Shown here one piece after another: positions 23,000-33,058 of a stretch of DNA of 64,000 nt. The translations under genes and the position numbers were made by a program. Source of the stretch: Maniola hyperantus (Eukaryota; Arthropoda; Insecta; Lepidoptera; Nymphalidae); assembly GCF_902806685.2 (NCBI RefSeq), contig NC_048555.1, positions 6,634,001 through 6,698,000 of the forward strand, written 5' to 3'. Below the pieces are notes generated by a model that had not been told where the DNA came from, did no database searches, and saw only the letters and a program-made list of their open reading frames with translations. Numbering within the stretch: position 1 is the first letter of the stretch; every line of letters begins with the position of its first letter.

Positions 23000-24480
23000 A
23001 TTAATTAGTATAAAAAATGTTATATTGATATAATTGCTATCTAGCATGTCGAATCGACTGGTACCGAACGTGTCGCGAATATCTAGTGCCCAATATAAAG
23101 CCTAACCATCACCCGAGTCACGTACCTAGTACCTACAGCATGTAACAAAGGAGACACCATCCATTAATAGGTAGTACGATGGGAAACTAACGGTTCTTTA
23201 ATCACGGGAAGATATTAATTGGTACTTAATCTTTTTTTAACTGAAATGATGCTTATACTATCGTTATGGACGGTTAAGATAGTGATGTAGCAACGTATGT
23301 ATATATTTTTTTATTTACTACACCTACTTCTATTCAAAATTATTAAAATTGCATACCTACGCTCAAGATTACAATGATTAATAGCGTCTCATTTAAGACC
23401 AAGTAATAAAGAAGACCTACCTACGTACCTAGTACATATTAAGACCACGTCCTTTTATTTTCCATTTATTATTTAGCTTAGAAGCTACACACAAATTGTA
23501 TATGTATATATCTATCTTATATCTATCACTGAAAAGGCCTAAAATATCCTTCAACGCAGAGTTTATACCTGAATTACGTTATTGAATACCTGCGGTGTTT
23601 AGATCGTGAGCTGGATAAGTAAATGTTGCGATAGCAAACAAGCTCTAATTATTAAATTATTTGTTTTGCTCTACGCGTTGCGACCTGTGGCACACACTCA
23701 CTGGCGCAGTTTTTGGGAGGACTTTCCAATTTATTCGTTGAAAATATTTCAATAATAGCTTTTTCTGAGTAAAGTATATACAAGGAAGATTACTTCCAGC
23801 AAAAAAAAGTTAGCAGTCAATAGGGAAAAACTTGAAACTATGAAATAACCGCGTTTTAAATTTTCAACTTAATTGTACCTAGTGTCAAAAATTAAAAGTT
23901 CATAATTTGTATCATTAATATTAGTTTAGATTTTACATCTATCGGCACACTTGAAATTTTTATCCATCCCAAAATCACCCAACGGCTAACGCGCCTTTCA
24001 CATGAAAGAAAGACCCGAAATTATTTGTCCTTTATATAGGACATGGGTAGGACCTATAGTATGAGCTCATCAAGTATTGCTCAATTACCCTATACAGCCA
24101 TGGAATCTCACAATACGAGTACAAAGACCTTTTTGCAACATGGCGTGTCGCAACCCACTGTCACGATGAGCGCACACTAATCTCTTGTCACACTCGAGTA
24201 CGTAAACGGGTACCTCTGCTTACTTTGCGGTATAAATAGTTAAGCTTGTCATTAAAGTAAATTCATAGCACTTTTGATTTGGAACTTTGTTACTCACCAA
24301 ATGCAAAGAGCCTAAACCCATCGATATAGAAAGTAATAATTCTTATTACATCTAAGAATTATTGCCTTAAAATTTCGCCAAAACCATAGTATAAATGTCA
24401 TTTTTACAGGACGATTCGAATTTACTTGAACAGAGAATGGTCGAGAATCGAGATTAGAATCGAATTGGCATGTCAATATT
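23000..24480. other. Intronic stretch without recognised genes
   Basis: AT-rich DNA with no gene or clear repeat. Confidence 0.4.
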
Positions 24481-24484
24481 TAAA

Positions 24485-24716
24485 ACTAGCTGATGCCCGC
24501 GACTCCATCCGCGTGAATTTAGGTTTTTAAAAATCCTATGGGAACTCTTTGATTTTCCTGGATCAAAATAGCCTGTGTCCTTCCCCGGGGTGTAAGTTAT
24601 CTCTGTACCAAATTTCGTCAAAATCGGTTGAACGGTTGACCTGTGAAAGGCTAGCAGACAGACAGACAGACTGACAGACAGACTAACACACTTTCGCATT
24701 TATAATATAGTATGGA
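24485..24716 (+). repeat. Family A, full-length copy
   Basis: This is the most complete copy: ACTAGCTGATGCCCGCGAC, TCCTATGGGAACTCTTTGAT, CAAAATCGGTTGAACGGTTG, (CAGA)n, CACACTTTCGCATTTATAAT and a TAGTATGGA end, about 232 bp. Confidence 0.8.
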
Positions 24717-25329
24717 AGTATGGATGGATATGGATGACGTGAAATTATTATTTAGGTAAGTGCCTACCTGTAGAACCTATGCAGTTTAAACAACAAGAAA
24801 ACATTTTTGATTTTCGTAGTAACGCCTAGATTACAACGATAAACATTTTCAAACAATTCAACTCGTTCGTTAGGATGAAATAAATTAGTTTACAAAATGA
24901 AAAACAGAACACGATAATTCCGAACATTTTAAAAATAGGCCACTTTAAGTAAATTCACGTGAAAATTCAGTGCTGTACTTATTGTAAGTACACTGTACAG
25001 TATGAACTGTGTTCATATCGCGATTCGTGATTTATCATAGTTTCCCCGCCCCGTCGTCGTCACGTGCTGCACGAAATAATCTATGTAAACAGATTATGCT
25101 CTTTTATTTTCATTTACTTAAGTATTTACCTATATACAATGAAATGTCTGTTTGCCTCAAGCCAAGACCAATCTCGGACATCATAGTCCGCTATATAGAA
25201 TGCAATTCCTTGCAAATTGTCATAGAGATGTTATAGATATATTCTGTGACAGTATACCCACAATAAAAAATAAATTAAGTACCTTGATAAGTTAGTAAAT
25301 TGTAATAAATTAAGTACCTACCTTGATAA

Positions 25330-25607
25330 ATTAGTAAGTTAGGAAATCTGTGAATTGTTAGTTGTAAGTTAACCTTTTTTTTCTTTTTGTTTGTTAGAAA
25401 CTATTTGTACAAGTTTTGTTCTTGTTTAGTTTGTTTTGATAAGTGTGTTTGTTGCGCTGTAGTTATTGTACCACCTAATCGCGCATGCCACGTCCACATC
25501 TAGTAGACACAATTAACAACTAATATTTCTGTATATCTATTAACTTGTTATCATACAATAATTGTAGTCAGTTTTGTGGACTAATAAAAAAATAAAAAAA
25601 AAAAAAT
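25330..25607 (+). repeat. Retroelement 3' UTR with poly-A tail
   Basis: A T- and G-rich stretch ends with GTGGACTAATAAAAAAATAAAAAAAAAAAA. That gives a polyadenylation signal and A-tail, consistent with a 5'-truncated LINE. No domain is readable. Confidence 0.45.
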
Positions 25608-25619
25608 GTAAAGAGTAAA

Positions 25620-27330
25620 GTAAGCTAAAGCTGTTAAACGTACACATATAATAAGTAACAGAAAATAGATCATGAAATCACAAAGTAGGGAAGTATAAAG
25701 ATAATCAAAAATAATACTTGAGTTTATTATTTATTCGAAATCTTATAAAGAAATCTATCCACGATTAGTTTAGCAATCAATGACATAGGCCTTACTTACC
25801 GTAGGTTCGCGTAAAAATTAGTTCCTAACATTATTATATTAATAATTACGTTGGTAAAGTTCAATGCAATCGCCAATCATGGACAAAATTAACACAGTAT
25901 ATTGTGCATTAGCATTGCAATTTTTTACATCAGCAATTACCTATATAGAGTCAATAAAATAAAATCAACTAAGTAGGTACCTAATTCAATCATACAATCG
26001 TTTGCAATGCCAAAATTGCTTTTAATTGCATTCAAATTTTTTAATAAACGGTAACTAGTCATTTTCTCAATAATTGATGTATTCTATTAGGTACCCCGTA
26101 AAGTGTAAACTAGCTTCAGGTGAAGAAATGAAAAGTAAACATTATCGAGTAGGTAAGTAGCGTAAGTAGATATCAGTTTAACGGTAAATGGAAAGTGTAC
26201 CAAGTCAACCCCTTGTTTTCCCTGTCGATATTGCTCGATCAATGGCTCTTCACAACTTTACGCGATTTTATGTAACAAGACTAGAGACTTGAGTCCGGTT
26301 GTTTAGCACTTATTCATTTTATCTAGCATTCCCGTATTTGTTTATCATAACTACCATAATATATTATTTTCTTGAGCCTTGACATACTTAATATTATACC
26401 TAGGCACTTACTTACCTATCCTATGGCAAGCAGAACGCTCTTAAACGACGCTAAAGTCATGTCTAACCCCCGTAATCGGGAAAAATATGGTAATTTTTTT
26501 ATCATTTAATAATTCTAGGTACCTAATCATATTGTGTGTAAACTGCACTTTACGATGTAGGTACAAACACATCAGGGTGGCTCTAATGCTCTATACACAT
26601 TGTAGCTCTGTCATGTAAATGTCATTAGGCGACCTGTTTATTTAGTGGCTCTAACAATAGAACGGAATTTACATTTTCTATCAATGTGCTGGTATCGCGG
26701 TACCTATATGAAATACCCATAGTATGGAACTTTTGTGTAATGTTCTATTTAAGGGACATATTATTTAGATCAAGTGTTAAAATTCTTATTTCAAAATCAA
26801 ATTAGGACCTTACCTATAGTACGCGACAGAAGCGTAGGAATACTGGTCAAAGAATTTTCAAAATCGGTTCTGTAGTTCCAGAGATTACATTAAGTACTTA
26901 CAAACTTTACCTCTTTATAATATTATATAGTGTTATATAGTATAGATAATTAAATGCATATTCTGAGAAGGTCACGGTCAAAGAGAATAGGTATTAGGTA
27001 CCTATAATAATGACATGTTATGCCCAGGAATCGCAGAAACCTTGGCTTACTCATTGATTACTGCATATTTATTAATAGTATTGCAATGGACATTATAGTC
27101 ATACCGAAGAGCAGCATACAGTTATCACAACAAATAAACAACTAGATATATTATGAATAATTATTATTTTATTTACTGTAAATTATAATTCATAATCAGC
27201 TCATTGTAGGTTCTTAATTAAACGGCGAAGAAGCTGTTATCGCGCTCCCAGAGTCAACATACAATTAATTATTATACCTAATTGCTAGTTATTGCATTTA
27301 AATAATGGAAAGTCTGTAGTTCAAATTTTC
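25620..27330. other. Intronic stretch without recognised genes
   Basis: Only a small family E end (GTACGCGACAG, 26819-26829) was noticed. Confidence 0.4.
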
Positions 27331-27335
27331 TTCCT

Positions 27336-27412
27336 AGCTGTGCCCGCGACTTCGTCTGCGTGGGTTTAGGTTTTGGGAACTCTGATTTTCCATAAAGTAG
27401 CCTATATCAGCT
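27336..27412 (+). repeat. Family A, 5' fragment
   Basis: CTGTGCCCGCGACTTCGTCTG, then a shortened middle ending in AAAGTAGCCTATATCAG. Confidence 0.6.
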
Positions 27413-27479
27413 ATTAATTTTTATGCAGATATTCATCAGCTATGAGATAACCTAATTACGTTGATGCATCGAAGCGACG

Positions 27480-27575
27480 GAGTAGTGATGTAACGAATAT
27501 TCGCATTCGCATTCGCGGATATTCGCATATTTTTGCATATTCGCATTCGCATTCCGCGAAATTACTGCGAATGTT
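27480..27575 (+). repeat. ATTCGC-rich repeat, possible hAT-type end
   Basis: AGTGATGTAACGAATATTCGC followed by many ATTCGC hexamers. I recall similar sequence near insect hAT elements, but no partner end was found. Confidence 0.3.
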
Positions 27576-27610
27576 TTTTTCCAAAAAAAAGTTGGTTAAT
27601 AAAACAAAAT

Positions 27611-27770
27611 CCATTAATTTCTTATGTTCTCAATGGTGTGTGAAGTCTGCCACTCCGAACTTGGCCAGTGTGGTGGACCATTGGCCGAACCATTCTCATT
27701 CTGAGAGAAGACCCATACCTACTCATCAGTAGTGAGCCGGTGGCGATGGGCTGATGATGGTGACGAATCG
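27611..27770 (+). mobile_element. SINE S1, 5'-truncated copy
   Basis: TGTTCTCAATGGTGTGTGAAG, TCTGCCACTCCGAAC and GTAGTGAGCCGGTGGCGATG match the S1 body. The tRNA-like head is absent. Confidence 0.65.
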
Positions 27771-28109
27771 CCTCTATGAATATCATAAGGAACATACAGA
27801 ACGCGACGGTAGTGCAAAACTTGTGTGGCTATCAGTTAACCAAATAGTTGGAAGAATACATTGACCAGAAGAACGAATGGAATTTGTTTTGTTTCTGCGT
27901 TCCCAGCAATGCAAGGTCTTAAAGCTACGGCGCACCACAGTTCGTATGTTTTTTCCCCGCATAATCTGTGAACTATTGAACTACATAGAAGCGCACGCAC
28001 TTCGGAATTAACTCCGCATCGGATTTAAATAGATTTACGGATTTTAAAACGCACCGCAACTCGCCGCACCGCACTGCGCGCGCTCTCTCTAAGAGGAGAT
28101 ATCATAAAA

Positions 28110-29215
28110 TCTAAAGAAAAAAGATAACGTAGGAAGTAACCTCATTTTGCTATCGAAAAACTGTTATCATTCAGTGGAACTGAACAAATCCTGTCATTGC
28201 TTACCCAAGATACGAGTTTCCGAAACTAGTTTCGCGATTTCTTCTGATTCCAATAAGAAGCTGTTAACAAACCAGATTGCAAAATATTTCCTACATCTCT
28301 ATAGATGGTATTTACAGATAGATACCTACCTGTAATCAACAATTAGTGTAGAGTTAATAAAATTTAAGAACTTGGCATTAGAGGCTATCAACTATTGCTG
28401 GGCAAGATTTCAAGTTCTCGATATGTAGGTAGAGATTTCCATAACAGAGCCCATGTTTGAAGTTTTGAACTAAAGAATTTTTCCGTGATATTTTGTCGTT
28501 TGTATCTACCTTTTTAGGATTCCGTAGTAAATGTTTATATTATAAAAAGAAACTATTAGTTAGATCCGTAGAGTTCAAATTTCGCACAGATGAAAACTTC
28601 AACTGGTAGGTACATAATAAAAAATATAAGTAAGTAGGTACCTATTTGAGACCCTCATAAGTCACAATAAGCTCTTTCGTTTTGATCATTTTTGTTTAAA
28701 TTTTCTAATTTGAATGTGTGTATTGCCGCTATAACAACCAATAATAAAAATTTCAAAATGGCCGCCATGTTCATAATTCTTTTGAATCTTGAAGCTAGAA
28801 AGTCTGTTGAAAATATGTAAGTACTTACTGATCCTTACTTCTTATACAACTTATTGTATACAGGGTATAGCAAAGCTTTGAATTGTAAATACCTACCTAC
28901 CAATGTTCATATTTTGTTCCATACCAGACACAAATACTACCTAATCTAGTTTTTACGACTCTAATTTACCTGTCATAGCCAATTTAGCAATGCGAATAAC
29001 TCATGATGTCATATAAAATGATAGTAATAACAATAAATTCGCTTGCGCAAGGACTCGTGGAAGTAATTTGAACAGTTGGTACGGAGGCTGGCACAGTTGA
29101 GTAGGCGCCACTACCACCCACTTGGTTATAATTGACAGTAAAAATATATGAATGAAAATCATATTCAATTCATTACATACAATAATAGTAGGTAGAAAAA
29201 TTAATCTTACTATAA
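28110..29215. other. Intronic stretch without recognised genes
   Basis: No gene or clear repeat. A GC-rich patch (CGCACCGCAACTCGCCGCACC) lies just before it at 28050-28090. Confidence 0.4.
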
Positions 29216-29220
29216 CATGC

Positions 29221-29399
29221 TGCGCGATTGCGGTAGAATGACAGCTACAATGTCACGATCGCAATCACCTCTGAATGGTTGACGCTCGCTGACTATATTG
29301 GCTACAATGCATTGTTGCAACAAGAATAGCACAAATTCAGCCAATTCACAACTATTGAGATTGTAGTAATGATTGATGCAGGTTTTACGAAATCGCGCT
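29221..29399 (-). mobile_element. MITE family F, near-complete copy
   Basis: Ends GCGCGATTGCGGTAGAATG and TTTTACGAAATCGCGC are inverted with respect to each other over about 12 bases. The core GATTGGCTGAATTTGTGC is shared with 11861, 37430 and 54461. Confidence 0.7.
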
Positions 29400-29599
29400 A
29401 ATGATATCTATTATCTGTTTCTCTAGCTCCTACGAACTTGATATAGCAAGTCTGTAGGGTTGTCCGCCTTAACAAAATACATTTGTAAGGATACCTATTG
29501 CACTGCTAGTATGGATTATTAATATTATAATCTAGCCTCTAGGTATCGAAATAGAAAGCGTCCGCCGTGCTCCATATATTGCTATTGCTACCCATATTA

Positions 29600-30105
29600 T
29601 CCTTAATAATATATTATATATATCCTACTGTATCTAAATTAGAGATGTTTGCTTGCTATTTATATGTCGTATATTATTATATTATGTTCGTTTACGACAT
29701 CATATTAAATATATCTAAATTGACTAACTAATTAATTAACTAACGTATGCCTAAGTATATATGTAAATTAGTCATATTGCTTGCTATTGCATAGCCCACT
29801 ATGCCTAAATTAGCTATTCGTTTGCTACATCTCATATCCTAATACTTAAATCTAAATTAAAGTAAAATATTACTTGCTGCATCATAATTATGATATATCT
29901 CACTGTATCTAAAATCTAAACTAATCCATTTGCTTTTCTATATCATATCCCAGATCCCACTATATCTAAATTAGCTATGTTCGCTCGCTACATCATATAC
30001 TACTGTACACAAATTAGCCACATATTTACTTGCAATATCATAATAATAATATATTAATATTACAGTGGGATAATATATTAATATTATTATCCCACTGTAT
30101 CTGAA
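29600..30105. repeat. Degenerate tandem repeat (unit about 65-75 bp)
   Basis: At least six diverged units carry CACTGTATCTAAATTAGC, then TTTGCTTGCTACATCATAT. The array ends in a perfect-arm hairpin (ACAGTGGGATAATA... and ...ATTATCCCACTGT) at 30062-30100. Confidence 0.6.
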
Positions 30106-30140
30106 TTATTCTAAACCGAACAGTAAACTTAAGTAAGGGC

Positions 30141-30174
30141 TAACTTGTATCTGAATAAAAAAAAAAAAAAAAAA
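30141..30174 (+). repeat. SINE S2 tail with poly-A
   Basis: GGGCTAACTTGTATCTGAAT followed by an 18-A run matches the 3' end of S2. Confidence 0.55.
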
Positions 30175-30179
30175 GTGAA

Positions 30180-31700
30180 AGGTTTTGTATTTCCTGTCAA
30201 CCTAGTCTGTCTAAAGAGAGTAAAAACGTTTTTACGTAGGTAGGTGGCAGATATCTTCTCAGATTGCTATTTCCTATTTTGTTTGATATCTACTTTTGAA
30301 GTTTTGATATTAGAAAGTATCCATACCTAACATAATAAAACGTTACCAATAATGTGTATCAAATTTCAACTTTCTTTTTATGAATCGAAATCATGATGAC
30401 TCTGAGCACATAATATTCTATTAAAATTTAAAAATATTTGAATGCATTTTAAAATGCTTGCTAATTAATCATTACCTATACAATTTTATCTGTACCTACC
30501 CGCCCTATTATTTTAAAGTATTAAATCATTGTTTTTAAAACTGCCAGACAATGTAAACGAGTTTCCGAATGAGGATGCTTGATGACTTTTAGTTGATACA
30601 AATACAGCCTACGCCAGTAAACAAACATAAGGACTACGACGGCTGTTGTGAGTCACTTTTGTTTTATCGTTCCCAAATTAAGGTATTGGCGATAATAAAG
30701 TCTTATTTATTTTGAGTATGTTTACGGAGTACGTCACCGCCCACCGGCATACATTAGGTGCATTAGGTAAAGCCATTGTAGAGTCAGTCTCGATAAATGA
30801 CAGAATAGCGCGAGTGCAGACTGCAGATTTTAATAAGGACAGGTATTCTAGTCTTGAGACTTAAAAAAAATTGTTCATCCTTTTCGACCAAAGGACAATA
30901 TAATTTTAATTCTTAGCTATGAACATATTATTTTTCGTACCGACAGGGTTTCGTAGACAGACAGGAATGCTTGAAAATGCGTCATCTTAATTTCTTTGGC
31001 AATTTAGAATTTCAGATTAATTATTAAAAAATCAATATGGAATCTGCATATTTTGGACTGAAGTTGTAAGTTAACTGCAAAAATTTACTTTGCACATTGT
31101 GCAATCCGTGCAATCGATGTACAACTGAAATAAACTGCATTTCCAACCCAACTGCAATTTTGCAGTCAGCTTGCAGTCCAATTTGCAAATAGCCGGTCCC
31201 GTCTTAGACGAGTCAGTGAAATAACGATTGGAATTCCGTATTTTATACATTCTCTTTTGCATTTTAACAAAAATATGTAAGGAATATCATGAGCGATGAT
31301 TTGAGTCACAGTCGCAGATAAAATTAAATGTTAGGTACGTATTCCTGTGAAATTAATATATACCTATTGAAATATTTCAGGTACGAAGTGTCAAGTAAAG
31401 TAGAGAATAGGACTTGGATGTAGCCTACATCACTAAATCAGAAGGTTATCTGAAGCTTGTTTCGAATTGATAGGGATATTACGTAAACAGTAAACATGTC
31501 TGTCGCCTGTAGATACTAGATAGGCCAAATTAGGCTTAAAGATAAATAATGTTCCTATACCTACTAAAACTCGAAGGTAAACAAACCTAATCGCCTTTGA
31601 AGGCGATTAGAGCATTTTTCATTAATCTATTTATGACTGTACGTCTATATTTTGCTAACTAGAGTCTAGACTTAGCCCAAAGATATTGAAAGGCAAGGCT
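30180..31700. other. Intronic stretch without recognised genes
   Basis: AT-rich. A short perfect hairpin (TAATCGCCTT-TG-AAGGCGATTA) lies at about 31588-31609. Confidence 0.4.
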
Positions 31701-31715
31701 GCTCAACAGTACCTA

Positions 31716-32059
31716 CCCATATTATAAATGCAAAAGTGTTTTTTTGTTGGTTTATTGGTTTGTTGGTTTGTCCTTCAATCACGTCGCAACGGATCGACGT
31801 GATTTTTTGCATGGGTAGGTATATGAAAGGACTGCAGAGTGACATAGGTCGTTTGTGCACTCATCCGTGATTTGACGGATCCGTTTAAAAATACGTATTT
31901 GTATGACGGTCAGTTCGAAGAATCACGGATACGAACCAAATCCGGATGCGGGCACAAACGCCCATAGGCTACTTTTTATCCCGGGAAATCAAAGAGTTCC
32001 CACGGGATTTTTCAAAACGTAAATCCACGCGTACCTACGAAGTCGCGGGCATCAGCTAC
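31716..32059 (-). repeat. Family A copy interrupted by a small MITE
   Basis: The inverse of family A, from ATTATAAATGCAAAAGTG to GAAGTCGCGGGCATCAGCTA, is split by the inverted-repeat insert at 31849-31966. Confidence 0.65.
31849..31966. mobile_element. Small MITE inserted in family A
   Basis: Ends CGTTTGTGCACTCATCCG and CGGATGCGGGCACAAACG are inverted copies (16 of 18 bases). ATAGG occurs on both sides, suggesting a target duplication. Confidence 0.5.
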
Positions 32060-32707
32060 TAAAAAGTAAAAACCTATCGCAGGTTTTTTGGTCACCAAAA
32101 TAATACATAAACAGTTACCGTTTTATGTCCATAGATTTTATGAATTATAATAATTATGAATTAAATTCTATGCTGTCTGAAAACGGCCTTATAATCTGTG
32201 TCGAGCAGTCGAGCCTTAAAAGGTGCTGTTGAGAATTAAATAGGCAAACACATCTGTAACCTATATACATGTAAAACGTATACAAGATAATAGTACCTAC
32301 CTATGAGTGTGATCACGTCATTCTGTGTTTTAATATTTCAGTAAAATGTGGTAGTGTATAGGTTTTCTAGGCTACCTAGTTAAGTTCACGCATATAAATT
32401 AGCGCAATTCGGTTGGCCCATATTTGACCCACTCACTCATAAAAGCATAACTCATAGGTAAGTGTTGTCAAATTCTATCAACCAAAGCTATATAATATTG
32501 TTGTTTTATATATCTACCTCTTGTTGTGTTATACATAAAGGTTGCCGAAACACTTTACGACTTGTTGAACTAGTTTATTAAATCTTCAAATCAAAAGATA
32601 GGTACCTAATCTAATGGGTTAGAGCGTAACGTAGCATTTTAAACAATCATAACGTATGCCATTACCTTGAGATATTCTAAAAATAAAAGTTATGTGATAA
32701 AAAATTA
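32060..32707. other. Intronic stretch without recognised features
   Basis: AT-rich DNA between the MITE-bearing repeat and the exon 2 donor. Confidence 0.4.
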
Positions 32708-32713
32708 ACTCAC

Positions 32714-32973
32714 CCACAGGTGCAGATTTCGCAAATGCATTGTTCCTTTTCGATGATTTTTTCTGGTTTCTTGGGGCCACCTTGTCTTGGCCTGGTCTCG
32801 TCTATGTAGACAGTCTCTTCTATCACGGTCCTGTCGTCTCGCACAGTTTTCCTATCATCTATGACGGTTTCATCATAGACGGTGCTGACGACAGTGTCCT
32901 CCCTCGTGGTGTCGGTAATGGCGCGGTCTACCACGTCGTATTCGCGTACATCTTTCGTTGTTCGGACATCCTT
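32714..32973 (-). CDS. Giant SAXO-like gene, exon 2 (first half of the Cys signature)
   Basis: This 260-nt exon follows a TTTATTTTATAG acceptor and ends at a TGTGG|GTGAGT donor (phase 2). It encodes an acidic, Thr/Val/Asp-rich stretch with repeats of the type TVxDDRTVIEETVYIDET, then a basic proline segment, and ends in CICEICTCG. The split glycine codon is completed by the first base of exon 3, which continues RHRC. The joined CICEICTCGRHRC, at about residues 985-997, matches the N-terminal cysteine motif of SAXO/FAM154 proteins. In that family the motif is normally near residue 1. Here it lies almost 1,000 residues in, so this protein has a very long N-terminal extension or the gene has an alternative start. 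The splice assignment is inference but fits in phase and motif. Confidence 0.8.
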
Positions 32974-33058
32974 CTATAAAATAAATACAAATTAGTGTGA
33001 CTGCTCTAGGTACACTCTCACTATGATAGGATACATAGGCATTTGTCAACTAACTCAC

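Larger units (their letters stand above)
2778..32713 (-). other. Giant intron 2 (about 29.9 kb) of the SAXO-like gene
   Basis: Donor GTGAGT at 32713 and acceptor TTTACAG at 2778 on the minus strand are joined because the two flanking exons complete one motif and one glycine codon. I found no host exon inside. The interval holds SINEs, MITEs, DNA transposons and LINE 3' ends, listed separately. Confidence 0.7.
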
